Below are positions 9,392 through 19,744 of a stretch of DNA of 60,187 nt, piece by piece (position 1 is the first letter of the stretch; each line of letters begins with the position of its first letter). This DNA comes from Bacteroidota bacterium. GTDB lineage: Bacteria; Bacteroidota; Bacteroidia; UKL13-3. The notes below the pieces were generated by a model. That model was given only the letters and a program-made list of their open reading frames with translations, searched no databases and was not told where the DNA came from. A program made the position numbers and the translations under genes. The stretch lies in the NCBI GenBank assembly GCA_947492885.1, contig CANLPK010000007.1:1-60187 (forward strand), read 5' to 3'.

Positions 9392-12085
9392 TTATTCCTT
9401 AATCCATTGCTTCACCTCATTTCCTATTTTTATAAAATAGATTCCTGCTGGTAATGAATGGATATCAATGAGGGTACTATTGCTATTTAATTCACCATGT
9501 AATACTTGCAGACCGAGTATATTATCAATTTCGTATTGTCTTTGATTTTGATAACCATTCACAGTAATCACATCCTTCGCCGGATTGGGATGAATGTTTA
9601 ATGTGCTGCTAATTTTATTCTGATTATCAATTCCAACATAGGTTACTGTGATAGTAATTTGTGCAGAGTCGGTGCATCCATTGATATTATTGCCAATTAC
9701 CTTATAAGTACTTGTGATTGTTGGATTCACTTCAATGGAGTCGCCCCAGTTTTGTTTGATGCTATTGCCACTCCAAACAAAACCACTGCCATTACCTGCT
9801 TTAATAACAGTGCTTTGGTTTTTATTAATCGTTAGATTTTTAGTGGTGAGCGTTATTGGGCTTTTGGGGAATACATGTATTGTAATCGTATCTCGATACA
9901 CCTCGGTACAGATTGCATTGGAAGTAATTTCTAAATAAACTTTTGTAGTAGTATCAAAAGTATAAACAGGGTTGGGTAAAGTGCTACAACTCTTGCCTAC
10001 AGGGCACCACGAATAATTATACGTATTGCCACCGGAAAGTATTGCTTTAAAAGTATAGGGTGAATTAGAGCAAATGGTGGTATCGCGTGTAGTTTGTACT
10101 TTTAGTGTTTTAGGTAGAAAATTTACATCAACAGTATCATAGACCGTATTATAACAAGCATCGGAAGAAACTGATTTCAAAATGTATCGGCTTGCTTTCG
10201 TTGGTATAATCATTAAAGTATCCTTGGTGCTAATCAAGTTATTGTTCTCATACCATGAATATTGCATCGGCAAAGTTCCTCTAAGCAAAATAGGAATGAT
10301 CTGAGTTATCGCCCCTTCACAAATAGCAGTATCATTTAGTGTTTTCATTACCAAACGAGAGGTATCAGCAATAATCATCACCGAATCATACGCTACACTA
10401 TGGCAACTATCACTCGAAATAACTCTCACTTGAAACTGCTGTGATGTAATCACGATTCGGGTAATACTCGAGGTAGTATCCAGGAGTACCCCATTTGCGT
10501 ACCATTGATAATGATAAGGCGATTTACCGTTGATTGCAATGGTACTAAGTGTAATATTCGTATTCCTGCATACGATAGTATCATTGGAAGATTTTATTAG
10601 AAGTGGGGATGGCAAGGAATAAAAAACTGTATCGTAATGTGTAAATAAGCACCCTGAATTGCTTACCATGTATTTGAAAATATACGTACCTGTTGAATCC
10701 ATCGTATATCGAATGGTATCCAGGTTATTATAAGTGCTCTTTAATTTACCTTGATAAAACACTTGCCATTGGGAAACTTGATTGTATACAGGTCGTGTTA
10801 GCATCCCTATGGCTTGATAGTCATAACAAGTTAACCTGCGAATGTTGGTAGTAATTTCTGGTGGCTCAGTAACTATTATATTGAACGTATAAATATTTGC
10901 TCCATACACCGGGCAATGATCATCGCGCAATTTCATATTGAATGTATAGGCTTGTGAGCGTATTAGCGCCGAATCTGTAGTCCAGCAAAATTCGCCCTTT
11001 TGAAACCTTGGAGTAGTACTGGTAATAATATTAAAGCTAGAATTCAGAATTTGCGAAGCGCTGTCAATGAGCAAAAACGTACTATCGTTGCTATTGGCAT
11101 CATTAGTACCAATCTGAAAACATATTTGTTTTCCAGCACATACCTCATAAGTTAAGGGAGTTGTAATGACTGGGCTAATATTACCATTCGGGTTAAATAC
11201 AGAGAAGGTGATATCGCGAAAAGTAACTCCTACTAATGTATATACACCGTTGATTTTTCTCCATTCTTTTACACCTATTTTTATTACCGTTACTTGAACT
11301 TGAATAGGACGGAAAATTATTTCTCCTGTAATTGCGTTTAGGTAAAATCCTGTAGGAGGGCTCGACAATGGATTCGGAAAGTTTCCACCATAACAGGTTA
11401 GTGGGTAGTTTGGACTCCAAGGAATGCTATAACTTCCATCATGGGGTTCAGCCATAAAATACGAAAGTGAATCTTGATCAGAATCTTTTGCACCGATATT
11501 ATAGAACACATCTTGACCAACAAATTTTAAAATTAAAGGGTCGCTATTAAATTTTGGTGAACTATTATTCGTGCATCTATTATACCATGCTTCAAGTACT
11601 AATGTTCCACTTGCATGGCCAGTTGTAATAATCGAACTCCGATACGCTTGATTCCAAGAAGCCTTGATCCAACAACAATTGGAAGAGATTCCTCCTTTAT
11701 AAAAATGATAAACATAGGTGTGTCTTTCTGCACCCATAGGAATCTGCGGGGTACTCACCCCATTTCCTCCCGACATCTGACAAGGCTTTTGTTGGGTGGC
11801 ACATACAGGAGTGATATCTTCAATCTTAAAAGAAATAAGATTGAAATATTTCAAGGTGTCGGTCGATCCACAGGAATCCAATGTAAGTGTTGGGGGGTAA
11901 ATTGTTATAGTTGAAACATTGTCGGTACACAATCTATACGCTGTGAAAACAACCTCTAACGAATCGTTGCTAATATTCTTAAAGCGTATTTCAGCTCCCA
12001 GTAAATGATTGGGCATGCCAATTTTAGGAAATAGTACTGCAAGAATGCAGCATACTATGAGTATCCAATGTTTTTTTCTATTCAT
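9392..12085 (-). CDS. Large secreted multidomain (Ig/PKD-like) protein with T9SS type A sorting domain
   Basis: N-terminal signal peptide; repeated ...CEGAITQIIPILLRG..YSWYENN modules; C-terminal LNIHPNPAKDVITVNGYQNQRQYEIDNILGLQVLHGELNSNSTLIDIHSLPAGIYFIKIGNEVKQWIKE. Confidence 0.85.
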   Translation of the reverse strand: MNRKKHWILIVCCILAVLFPKIGMPNHLLGAEIRFKNISNDSLEVVFTAYRLCTDNVSTITIYPPTLTLDSCGSTDTLKYFNLISFKIEDITPVCATQQKPCQMSGGNGVSTPQIPMGAERHTYVYHFYKGGISSNCCWIKASWNQAYRSSIITTGHASGTLVLEAWYNRCTNNSSPKFNSDPLILKFVGQDVFYNIGAKDSDQDSLSYFMAEPHDGSYSIPWSPNYPLTCYGGNFPNPLSSPPTGFYLNAITGEIIFRPIQVQVTVIKIGVKEWRKINGVYTLVGVTFRDITFSVFNPNGNISPVITTPLTYEVCAGKQICFQIGTNDANSNDSTFLLIDSASQILNSSFNIITSTTPRFQKGEFCWTTDSALIRSQAYTFNMKLRDDHCPVYGANIYTFNIIVTEPPEITTNIRRLTCYDYQAIGMLTRPVYNQVSQWQVFYQGKLKSTYNNLDTIRYTMDSTGTYIFKYMVSNSGCLFTHYDTVFYSLPSPLLIKSSNDTIVCRNTNITLSTIAINGKSPYHYQWYANGVLLDTTSSITRIVITSQQFQVRVISSDSCHSVAYDSVMIIADTSRLVMKTLNDTAICEGAITQIIPILLRGTLPMQYSWYENNNLISTKDTLMIIPTKASRYILKSVSSDACYNTVYDTVDVNFLPKTLKVQTTRDTTICSNSPYTFKAILSGGNTYNYSWCPVGKSCSTLPNPVYTFDTTTKVYLEITSNAICTEVYRDTITIHVFPKSPITLTTKNLTINKNQSTVIKAGNGSGFVWSGNSIKQNWGDSIEVNPTITSTYKVIGNNINGCTDSAQITITVTYVGIDNQNKISSTLNIHPNPAKDVITVNGYQNQRQYEIDNILGLQVLHGELNSNSTLIDIHSLPAGIYFIKIGNEVKQWIKE

Positions 12086-12096
12086 GATTGTTAATA

Positions 12097-12104
12097 CGAA
12101 AGTA
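12097..12104 (-). promoter_or_regulatory. -7 promoter box TACTTTCG for the 12085(-) gene
   Basis: CGAAAGTA on + = TACTTTCG on -, 12 bp before the ATG; matches Bacteroidota TAnnTTTG-type box. Confidence 0.6.
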
Positions 12105-12122
12105 CAAAAAGTTCTAAATAAT

Positions 12123-12161
12123 AAACACTGTAATCATGAAAAGACTCTGATTACAGTGTTT
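12123..12161. repeat. 14-bp perfect inverted repeat with 11-nt loop
   Basis: AAACACTGTAATCA-tgaaaagactc-TGATTACAGTGTTT. Confidence 0.85.
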
Positions 12162-12533
12162 CGCTCTCCTTCGATGGAAACCAAGGAAACTGAATGATAA
12201 AGTTGTTCCTTTTAGCTATGCGCTTCTATTGAATTTCATACAGCATGAAAAAAAGTCGAAAAAGAAAAATTAGTCGTGAAACTTATAAAACCTGGTAGGC
12301 TATTTATTGATTGAAATTCACCCTATTTTGTACAATAAAATGGAAAATATTCGTGCTTTTGTATTTTATTTTTTTGCTAAATAATTCAATGGTGGCGGCA
12401 ATTTCAGGAAATTGTATGATATATTGAACGACTAAAAAAATACTTCGATTATTTTTGGTATTTATTTGTTTCGTATTTGTTTTCATCCATATCTTCGCGT
12501 CTCTACCCACAGAAACGGGTAATCAAAACTATT

Positions 12534-13544
12534 ATGACAACTTTAACTTCAATGCATAAAAATATGGAGTTCGGCTCCAAATTGCATTCCAATCGAATCC
12601 TTTTCAAGAAGCAACATTCTATTTTCTCACCATTGGTGTCTGATGATGAACGCATCTTGTTTGAAGCCTCACACAAAGACCATTCATCAGTTTGGTTTTA
12701 CTTCCTAAAACTGTTTTTCTTTACCATTGTTGCTTTATCTACTATTTGGGCTTTAGGGCAATCACCTTTACCTACAGTTACCAAAACTACTTTTGTACCG
12801 AACATTTCAAAAAATGCGATTTCGGTTGAGTACGCTGCGAATTCGGCCACCATTGGTGTGGAACAACTCAATGATTTAAAACCTGGAGATCGCGTGCGCG
12901 TTTATAATGATGCAAAAGATTTCTACGATGCAACAGTTGTATGTATACGCGGAAATTATTTCACCATTGAAGGTTTATCTCAGGAAGTATTTGGAACATC
13001 CATTTTTGTTTATGGTAAAGAAGTGTACAATTTCAAAACTATAGATTACGATGCGGTAGGAATGATGAATTATAGCAATTTAAAGAAATTGTCGAAGCTG
13101 GAAGAAGCCCAACAACAACAAATTGCATCGTTGCAAAATGAAGTGGTTGATTTAAAGCTAACCATGAAAGAGATGCTATTGATTATGCAAGAGCAAAATA
13201 TTCAAATGACTGCAATACAAGCTACTCTTTCATCACAAGTAGCTTTCAATAATAATGCTGAAGCCGATGCAAGAGGTACCCGATTTATTCCAAATGTATA
13301 TCGCAAAGCGAGCGCAGTGACCTATGCTGCTAATAGTGCAACCATCACTATCGAAAAACTTGATGATATCAAACCTGGTGATATGATCAGAATCTACAAT
13401 AAGAACAATCAATCCTATGAAACTACGGTGGCGGCCGTAAATGGGAATTGCATTACCATCGAACAAGTTCCACAAGAATTGTTTGGTGAAAATGTATTCG
13501 TGTATGGAAAAGAAGTAAGCGACCTACGTAGTGTAGGCTTATAG
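12534..13544 (+). CDS. Hypothetical membrane-anchored protein with two copies of an ~83-aa module separated by a coiled coil
   Basis: Start moved to ATG 12534 (TATCTTCGC box at 12490-12498). One TM/signal segment, then VPNISKNAISVEYAANSATI...FVYGKEV and IPNVYRKASAVTYAANSATI...FVYGKEV. Confidence 0.75.
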   Translation: MTTLTSMHKNMEFGSKLHSNRILFKKQHSIFSPLVSDDERILFEASHKDHSSVWFYFLKLFFFTIVALSTIWALGQSPLPTVTKTTFVPNISKNAISVEYAANSATIGVEQLNDLKPGDRVRVYNDAKDFYDATVVCIRGNYFTIEGLSQEVFGTSIFVYGKEVYNFKTIDYDAVGMMNYSNLKKLSKLEEAQQQQIASLQNEVVDLKLTMKEMLLIMQEQNIQMTAIQATLSSQVAFNNNAEADARGTRFIPNVYRKASAVTYAANSATITIEKLDDIKPGDMIRIYNKNNQSYETTVAAVNGNCITIEQVPQELFGENVFVYGKEVSDLRSVGL

Positions 13545-13564
13545 TCCATCGGTGGATATATTTT

Positions 13565-13600
13565 AACGCGGCAGGATAATTATCCTGCCGCGTTTTTTTA
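13565..13600 (+). terminator. Rho-independent terminator (30-nt perfect palindrome)
   Basis: AACGCGGCAGGATAA/TTATCCTGCCGCGTT followed by TTTTTT. Confidence 0.9.
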
Positions 13601-13703
13601 TGCCCTTTATTCTCAATGCCATCAGCCTTTGAAAATAAGTCTGCACTTTTAATCCACAACCGCCTTTCATTCCAAGGGCTTTTCTTAAATTGCCTACGTT
13701 TTC

Positions 13704-15425
13704 ATGGAAAATCATTTCATTGTTTCTGCACGTAAGTACCGCCCTGCCATCTTTGATACGGTGGTTGGTCAAGAACATATCACCACTACTTTAAAAAATG
13801 CCATCACCAATAATCAATTGGCGCAAGCATTTTTATTTTGTGGACCGAGGGGTGTAGGTAAAACTACTTGTGCCAGAATCTTGGCCAAAACAATTAATTG
13901 CACCCAGCGCACCGCCGATTGTGAACCATGTAATGAATGTGAGAGTTGTACTTCATTTAATCAAAGTACCTCTTTCAATATTTACGAAATGGATGCTGCT
14001 AGTAATAGCGGAGTTGATGATATGCGCGCCCTCGTTGAGCAAGTGCGTGTACCTCCACAAGGAAGCAAATACAAGGTATACATTATTGATGAGGTTCACA
14101 TGCTCAGTCAATCGGCCTTCAATGCCTTCCTAAAAACGCTAGAGGAGCCACCTCCTTATGCCATTTTTATTTTAGCAACCACCGAGAAACATAAAATCAT
14201 TCCAACCATCCTTTCACGTTGTCAGATTTTTGATTTCAAACGTATTCGGGTAGTCGATATTTCTAACCATTTGAAATATATCGCTACAAAAGAGGGAATC
14301 AATTACGATGAACAAGGATTACACATTATCGCTCAAAAGGCGGATGGCGCTTTGCGTGATGCCCTCTCTATATTCGATCAAACATCTTCCTTCACCAATC
14401 AAAATATCACTTATCAAAATGTAATTGAGAACTTAAACGTACTCGACTATGATTACTTTTTTAAGATGATGGATGCCATAGGTTCATTCCAAGTTGCCAA
14501 TACATTATTAATATATAATGATGTGATGCGCAAAGGATTCGACGGACATCAGTTTGTGGTAGGGTTGAGCGAACATATTCGCAACCTGATGGTATGTAAG
14601 GACCCCAATACCATTCCATTATTGGAAGTGGTGGAGACGGTGGCCAACAAATACCGAAATCAAGCGGATGCCTTCCCTGGCATACAACTCCTAAGATATT
14701 TAGGCGTTCTCAACGATTGTGATACACACTATAAAGATGCACGCAATCAGCGACTGCATGTAGAACTCGCACTGATGCGATTGGCCTACCTTAGCGCTCC
14801 TAAAACAGAGGATGCGGATAAAAAAAAAATAGCTAACCCCACGGTTGTCGCTCCGATTGAAATAGTTAAAGACGAATTAAAACCTTCTGCAGCACCTTCA
14901 CTCAATGTAATTACTAAAACCGATTCGGTGCCAAAACCTAGTGCTGGCGGTGGATTGAAGCTAGGTTCGTTTAGTGGTATCAAGGATAGCATTGTACCTG
15001 AAACCAAAGAGCAAAAGGAAGAACTGCAAGAAGAGATCCTAGAAGCTGGACCAATTACAGAAACATTGGCGAAAGATACATTTCAAAATTTTCTTCAATC
15101 TTTAATAAATAACGGTAAGAACGCGGTTCATTTCATTTTAACCAGAAGCATCCAAAAATGGAATCCTGATAATAATGAACTGCAAATAATCATACCGATG
15201 GATTATTATCATGCCGATGAAATTATCAACTACAAAACAGATATTCAGTCATTTTTCAAGAAAACCATCAAACGTGGAGTGAACCTCATCATCGAACAAG
15301 GTGATAAAATTAACCTTGAAGAACGAAAGATATTTACTGGTAGAGACAAACTCGAGTTCATGCTTAACCAAAATCCAGATCTAAAAATATTAATGGAACG
15401 ATTGGGTTTAGACTTAATGTTTTAA
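13704..15425 (+). CDS. dnaX: DNA polymerase III gamma/tau subunit
   Basis: FIVSARKYRPAIFDTVVGQEHITTTLKNAI, FCGPRGVGKTTCARILAKTINC, YIIDEVHMLSQSAFNAFLKTLEEPP. Confidence 0.95.
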   Translation: MENHFIVSARKYRPAIFDTVVGQEHITTTLKNAITNNQLAQAFLFCGPRGVGKTTCARILAKTINCTQRTADCEPCNECESCTSFNQSTSFNIYEMDAASNSGVDDMRALVEQVRVPPQGSKYKVYIIDEVHMLSQSAFNAFLKTLEEPPPYAIFILATTEKHKIIPTILSRCQIFDFKRIRVVDISNHLKYIATKEGINYDEQGLHIIAQKADGALRDALSIFDQTSSFTNQNITYQNVIENLNVLDYDYFFKMMDAIGSFQVANTLLIYNDVMRKGFDGHQFVVGLSEHIRNLMVCKDPNTIPLLEVVETVANKYRNQADAFPGIQLLRYLGVLNDCDTHYKDARNQRLHVELALMRLAYLSAPKTEDADKKKIANPTVVAPIEIVKDELKPSAAPSLNVITKTDSVPKPSAGGGLKLGSFSGIKDSIVPETKEQKEELQEEILEAGPITETLAKDTFQNFLQSLINNGKNAVHFILTRSIQKWNPDNNELQIIIPMDYYHADEIINYKTDIQSFFKKTIKRGVNLIIEQGDKINLEERKIFTGRDKLEFMLNQNPDLKILMERLGLDLMF

Positions 15426-15442
15426 CGTATCTTTTCACCATC

Positions 15443-16210
15443 ATGTCGGCCAAGGTAAGTATCGTCACCGTAGTGTTTAATGGAGCAAAAGCAATGGAAG
15501 CCACGATTAAAAGTGTGCTCGATCAAAGCTATTCCCCCATCGAATATATTATTGTAGATGGAGGAAGCACCGATGGAACCCAGGCCATCATTGAAAAATA
15601 CTCCAATCATATTGCTAAATATATTTCAGAGAAAGATACTGGTATTTATGATGCCATGAACAAAGGGGTGAAGATGGCCACTGGTGAATGGGTAAACTTT
15701 ATGAATTGTGGAGATACCTTTCACGATAATAAAATCGTTCAAAATATATTCGAGAAAAACCGAGATGGATTCGATTTTATCTATGGAGATTATATTGCCG
15801 ATTATTCTCACAAAGGACAGCGACTCATTAAAGCTTCCTTGCCTCAGCCACCACACCAAATGGTGCTCTCCCATCAAAGTGTATTTGCCCGTACTGCAGC
15901 GCTTCTAAAATTTCCTTTCGATACCCAATACCGAATTAGTGCCGACTTAAAATTTTATGAACAATGCTGGCATCATGAACTTAAATTTCACTATTTCCCA
16001 CAAGTCATTTCTATTCGCTCCCACGCCGGATTAAGCGAGGTAAATCGAAGCCTGGCTTTCAAGGAAACAGAACAGGTATTATTCGAGTTTTATGATCACG
16101 ATAAAATAAAACGGCTGATGCAACGTATTAAGGTGATGCACCTTATAAAACATGGCGCTAAGAAAATATTGCCCGCTTTCTTACAACGAATTTATCGCCG
16201 TAATTTGTAA
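15443..16210 (+). CDS. Glycosyltransferase family 2
   Basis: VSIVTVVFNGAKAMEATIKSVLDQSYSPIEYIIVDGGSTDGTQAIIEKY. Confidence 0.88.
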   Translation: MSAKVSIVTVVFNGAKAMEATIKSVLDQSYSPIEYIIVDGGSTDGTQAIIEKYSNHIAKYISEKDTGIYDAMNKGVKMATGEWVNFMNCGDTFHDNKIVQNIFEKNRDGFDFIYGDYIADYSHKGQRLIKASLPQPPHQMVLSHQSVFARTAALLKFPFDTQYRISADLKFYEQCWHHELKFHYFPQVISIRSHAGLSEVNRSLAFKETEQVLFEFYDHDKIKRLMQRIKVMHLIKHGAKKILPAFLQRIYRRNL

Positions 16211-16223
16211 AAAATCAATTGCT

Positions 16224-16231
16224 TATTTTCG
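16224..16231 (+). promoter_or_regulatory. -7 promoter box TATTTTCG ahead of the 16250 glycosyltransferase
   Basis: TATTTTCGC 18 bp before the TTG start. Confidence 0.45.
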
Positions 16232-16249
16232 CACTCAAAAATTAATCAT

Positions 16250-17296
16250 TTGCGAATCGCGTTCCTTCTCCCCTCTTTGGCAAAAACTGCCCCTATTATT
16301 GTTGCAGCCAATATCATTAAGCATATCAAAGATGCTTGTGAGAAGGTGGAAGTATTTTATTTCAAAAACGAAATAGGCATAGACCCTGGTGTTCCTTGTC
16401 ATTTAATTAGCTTTGGAACTCCCCATTCTTTCGAAGAGTTTGACGTGCTTCATACACATATGTTTAAGCCCGATATGTATGTGCTACGCCATAGGAAGCA
16501 AATAAAATGTCGCACCGTGAGCACCATCCATAGCTTTATTCGCCATGATGTATTTAATAATTATAGTTTCCCAAAAAACTTATTAATTACACAAAGTTGG
16601 TATAATGCTTTACGTAAGCATGATGTATTGGTGTGCCTTACCGAAACCATGAAGGCCTACTACGCTGATCGCTATCCAAGCATGACAATTAAAGTGGTAA
16701 ATAATGGAATTAGCCCCGATACTTATCATGAATCACTTTCAACTAAAGAAAAACAAGAACTAATAACGATAAAGGAGAAATATAAAATTATAGGAACCTC
16801 GTCCTTGCTAACCAAACTCAAAGGGTTGGAAATTATTATTCCTTTCTTACAAAAACATTCTAACTATGTGTGGTATGCACCTGGGGCTGGTAATTTTGCA
16901 AAAGTGTTAAAACGATATGCTACTCGCGCTGGCGTTGCTGATCGTTGTTATTTCCCTGGTTATAAAAGCAATATTTCTGCGTTCTATACTTGGTTCGACA
17001 TATTTGCCTTTCCATCGCGCAATGAAGGATTCGGGCTTAGTTTGGCAGAGGCCGCCTACTATAAACGCCCCATCGTATGCAGTAATATTCCGGTTTTTAA
17101 GGAGCTCTTTAATTCAGAGGAGGTGGCTTTCTTTGATTTGGATGATACCAATTCTTTCTCGGAAGCCGTTCAGAAATTGGAAAAAAACCCCGAGTATTAC
17201 GGCAAGAACGCAGAGGCAAGAATGCAGAAAAATTATACTTCAACCAAAATGGCTGAAGGCTATTTAAAAATTTATCAAGAACTCATTAGCGAATGA
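16250..17296 (+). CDS. Glycosyltransferase family 1/4-like
   Basis: MRIAFLLPSLAKTAPIIVAANIIKHI; FAFPSRNEGFGLSLAEAAYYKRPIVCSNIPVFKEL. Confidence 0.85.
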   Translation: MRIAFLLPSLAKTAPIIVAANIIKHIKDACEKVEVFYFKNEIGIDPGVPCHLISFGTPHSFEEFDVLHTHMFKPDMYVLRHRKQIKCRTVSTIHSFIRHDVFNNYSFPKNLLITQSWYNALRKHDVLVCLTETMKAYYADRYPSMTIKVVNNGISPDTYHESLSTKEKQELITIKEKYKIIGTSSLLTKLKGLEIIIPFLQKHSNYVWYAPGAGNFAKVLKRYATRAGVADRCYFPGYKSNISAFYTWFDIFAFPSRNEGFGLSLAEAAYYKRPIVCSNIPVFKELFNSEEVAFFDLDDTNSFSEAVQKLEKNPEYYGKNAEARMQKNYTSTKMAEGYLKIYQELISE

Positions 17297-18054
17297 ATCC
17301 AGTAAGCATCCTTATTTCAATTGTTTCATACAATCATGAATCTTTTATTCTCGCTAATCTTCGCTCAAATGAAAATTTCATTCCCGAAAATATAAAAGTA
17401 ATAATTACCGATTTGGCAAAAAATGATTCATTTAAAAATGAATTGAAAGCCTTGAATTTACCCAACCTTATTTACCATACCAATAAAGAAACCTATGGTT
17501 ATGGAAAAAATAATAATATCGCATTCAGAACCTATGCCCATACCTCCGATATTTTTGTGGTATGCAATCCGGATGTAGTAGTGAACTTCAATGATTTCAA
17601 CACTTTCATCTCAAATACCAATTGGACGAATCATTTGATAACCTGCAAAACAGAAATCCCGGGAGGAATTAAAAACAATAATATTCGCCGATTCTTCAAT
17701 CCTATTTTTTGGGTAGGCTCGTTTTTAAAAGTAATCGACTTCAACTATTGGTACTATGGCGATCAGCTCGATAAAGTAGTGAGATTTGATTGGTGTAATG
17801 GGGCCTTCATGGTATTTGACAGTGAGGCTTATAAAAAATTAAATGGGTTCGATGAAGGGTATTTTATGTATATCGAAGACACCGATATTTGCTATCGTTG
17901 TGACAAATTAAAAATTGATAAATTGTTTTACCCTACTTTCGTGATTCAGCATTTTGCTCAACGTCGCAGTAGTGCTATTTTTAATAAGCATTTTATTTGG
18001 ATGCTGCGAAGTGTAATGCGCTATTATTGGAAATTATACACTGGCAAAATGTAA
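17293..18054 (+). CDS. Glycosyltransferase family 2 (rhamnosyltransferase-like)
   Basis: VSILISIVSYNH; DIFVVCNPDVVV; FDWCNGAFMVFDSEAYKKLNGFDEGYFMYIEDTDICYR. 4-nt overlap with upstream gene. Confidence 0.85.
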   Translation: MNPVSILISIVSYNHESFILANLRSNENFIPENIKVIITDLAKNDSFKNELKALNLPNLIYHTNKETYGYGKNNNIAFRTYAHTSDIFVVCNPDVVVNFNDFNTFISNTNWTNHLITCKTEIPGGIKNNNIRRFFNPIFWVGSFLKVIDFNYWYYGDQLDKVVRFDWCNGAFMVFDSEAYKKLNGFDEGYFMYIEDTDICYRCDKLKIDKLFYPTFVIQHFAQRRSSAIFNKHFIWMLRSVMRYYWKLYTGKM

Positions 18055-18106
18055 TGAGAGTCATCAAACTTATACCCATACTATTCGATAAAAAACAATC
18101 ACGAAA

Positions 18107-19741
18107 ATGCTAAAAAAATTCTGGCAGCTTCATAGCATCGATATTCTATGGTTGATTACCTTATTATTATGTGGCTTAAAATTTACACAACACCTTCCAG
18201 GTATTATCGACTATCCTATTAGTGATGAAGGTGCTTATTTGCAAGATGGATTGGATATCCCGCTGCATGGGGTAAAGCCTGTGTATTGGGGCAGTTTATA
18301 TAATATTTGGTATTATATAGGCTCTTTAATTATTCCAGATAAAATAATGCTATTCTATGCTCATGTGAAATTTATTACCATTGGTATTCCACTTCTCTTT
18401 TTTATATTATTACGCCAAATTGGATTATCGCCTTGGGTAAGTTTTATTACTTCATTTCTTTATCTCATTTCCTTTGGTAATTTATATATCTTTCATAAGG
18501 CCAATCATACCGCTTTATTTCTTATGTTAGTGGTATTGGTACTTGGATATAAATTACATCAATCAAAACATTTCTGGTTATTGGCATCTGTTAGTATTTT
18601 GGTAAGTGCATTTATTCGCCCCGAATTATTCATTGCATTTTGGTTTGCAATTGGGTATTATATTTTTCTTACGATTAAAAGCAATGGCACCCTGATAAAT
18701 AAATTAGCAACAGTAATTTCTTTGGTTCTAATTACAATTTATCTTTCTACACTCATGTTTGGACATGAAACACGCAGTTTCTATACATTTCAACAAAATT
18801 TCTCGGCCAATTGGGTACAGTGGAATCAAATTGATTTGGATCCCGATCAAAATAGTGTGCTCATTTTTAAAACAGCCTTCGGTGATGTGAATTCTATCTC
18901 AGAAGCTATTATGTCCAATCCCTCTTTATTTATTAAAAATTGCGGATGGAATATCTGGGGATTTGGAGAAAATTATCTCAAGTTGGGATTTACCCATTTC
19001 AATATTTTATTACCAGCCACAGAGCGAGCGTATACCCTTTGGGAAGCTTTACTTTTACTTCTGCCAATGATTGCTTTAGGTTGGATTTACCATCCAAAAA
19101 CTTCATCGTTAAAAAAAGTCATCAGCGAAAATTCGAGCTGGCTCCTTTTTTCTGCAATGCTTTTAATACCCTCATTAGCAATTAATATTTTATTTTTTCC
19201 TCGATTCAACTTTATCGTATTGCCAATATTTCTAACCTTTTTATTGACTCCGCTCCTGATTTTTAAAAATATAAAATGGTCACCACCTAAGTTAAGCGCT
19301 ATTGCAATCGCTATTCTCTTTTTTGTTTTTGTTCCGGTTCCAGGCAAAGGTGATAATTGGTATTTCGCACCACTTAAAAAGAACAATAACTTCGACAAAA
19401 CACCTATAAAGAATACTGTTGAAGCCATTCAACAATTACCATTAAAACATGCCGTAGTGAGCTTTTTAGCTGAGAAGGCCATTTATCAATACACCGATAA
19501 ATTAATCAATGGGGCTTATAGTTTTCATCAAGGCATACGAATTAATGAGTTCATTGATGAGAATAATATCGGCTTATTTGTAATTAGTGATGTGTTGCTT
19601 ACCAATAATATGGTGAATGAAATTACGGGCTTTAATGCCCTTTTGCAGGACCCTGAACAATTTCATTTCCGGAAAATTTCCATAGAGAATTCATCCAATT
19701 ATTTATTGGTTCGCACGGATGAATTAAATGAATCGAATTAA
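18107..19741 (+). CDS. Polytopic membrane protein, GT39/GT-C-like glycosyltransferase candidate
   Basis: Multiple hydrophobic helices; early acidic loop DYPISDEGAYLQDGLD; located after three glycosyltransferases. Confidence 0.6.
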   Translation: MLKKFWQLHSIDILWLITLLLCGLKFTQHLPGIIDYPISDEGAYLQDGLDIPLHGVKPVYWGSLYNIWYYIGSLIIPDKIMLFYAHVKFITIGIPLLFFILLRQIGLSPWVSFITSFLYLISFGNLYIFHKANHTALFLMLVVLVLGYKLHQSKHFWLLASVSILVSAFIRPELFIAFWFAIGYYIFLTIKSNGTLINKLATVISLVLITIYLSTLMFGHETRSFYTFQQNFSANWVQWNQIDLDPDQNSVLIFKTAFGDVNSISEAIMSNPSLFIKNCGWNIWGFGENYLKLGFTHFNILLPATERAYTLWEALLLLLPMIALGWIYHPKTSSLKKVISENSSWLLFSAMLLIPSLAINILFFPRFNFIVLPIFLTFLLTPLLIFKNIKWSPPKLSAIAIAILFFVFVPVPGKGDNWYFAPLKKNNNFDKTPIKNTVEAIQQLPLKHAVVSFLAEKAIYQYTDKLINGAYSFHQGIRINEFIDENNIGLFVISDVLLTNNMVNEITGFNALLQDPEQFHFRKISIENSSNYLLVRTDELNESN

Positions 19742-19744
19742 AAA

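Noticed and set aside
12304-12510. ORF 12304..12510(-), 68 aa, in the divergent intergenic region
   Set aside because: Overlaps the promoter of the 12534 gene and has atypical composition. A small RNA ending at the 12123-12161 hairpin is an equally possible explanation, so not called as CDS.
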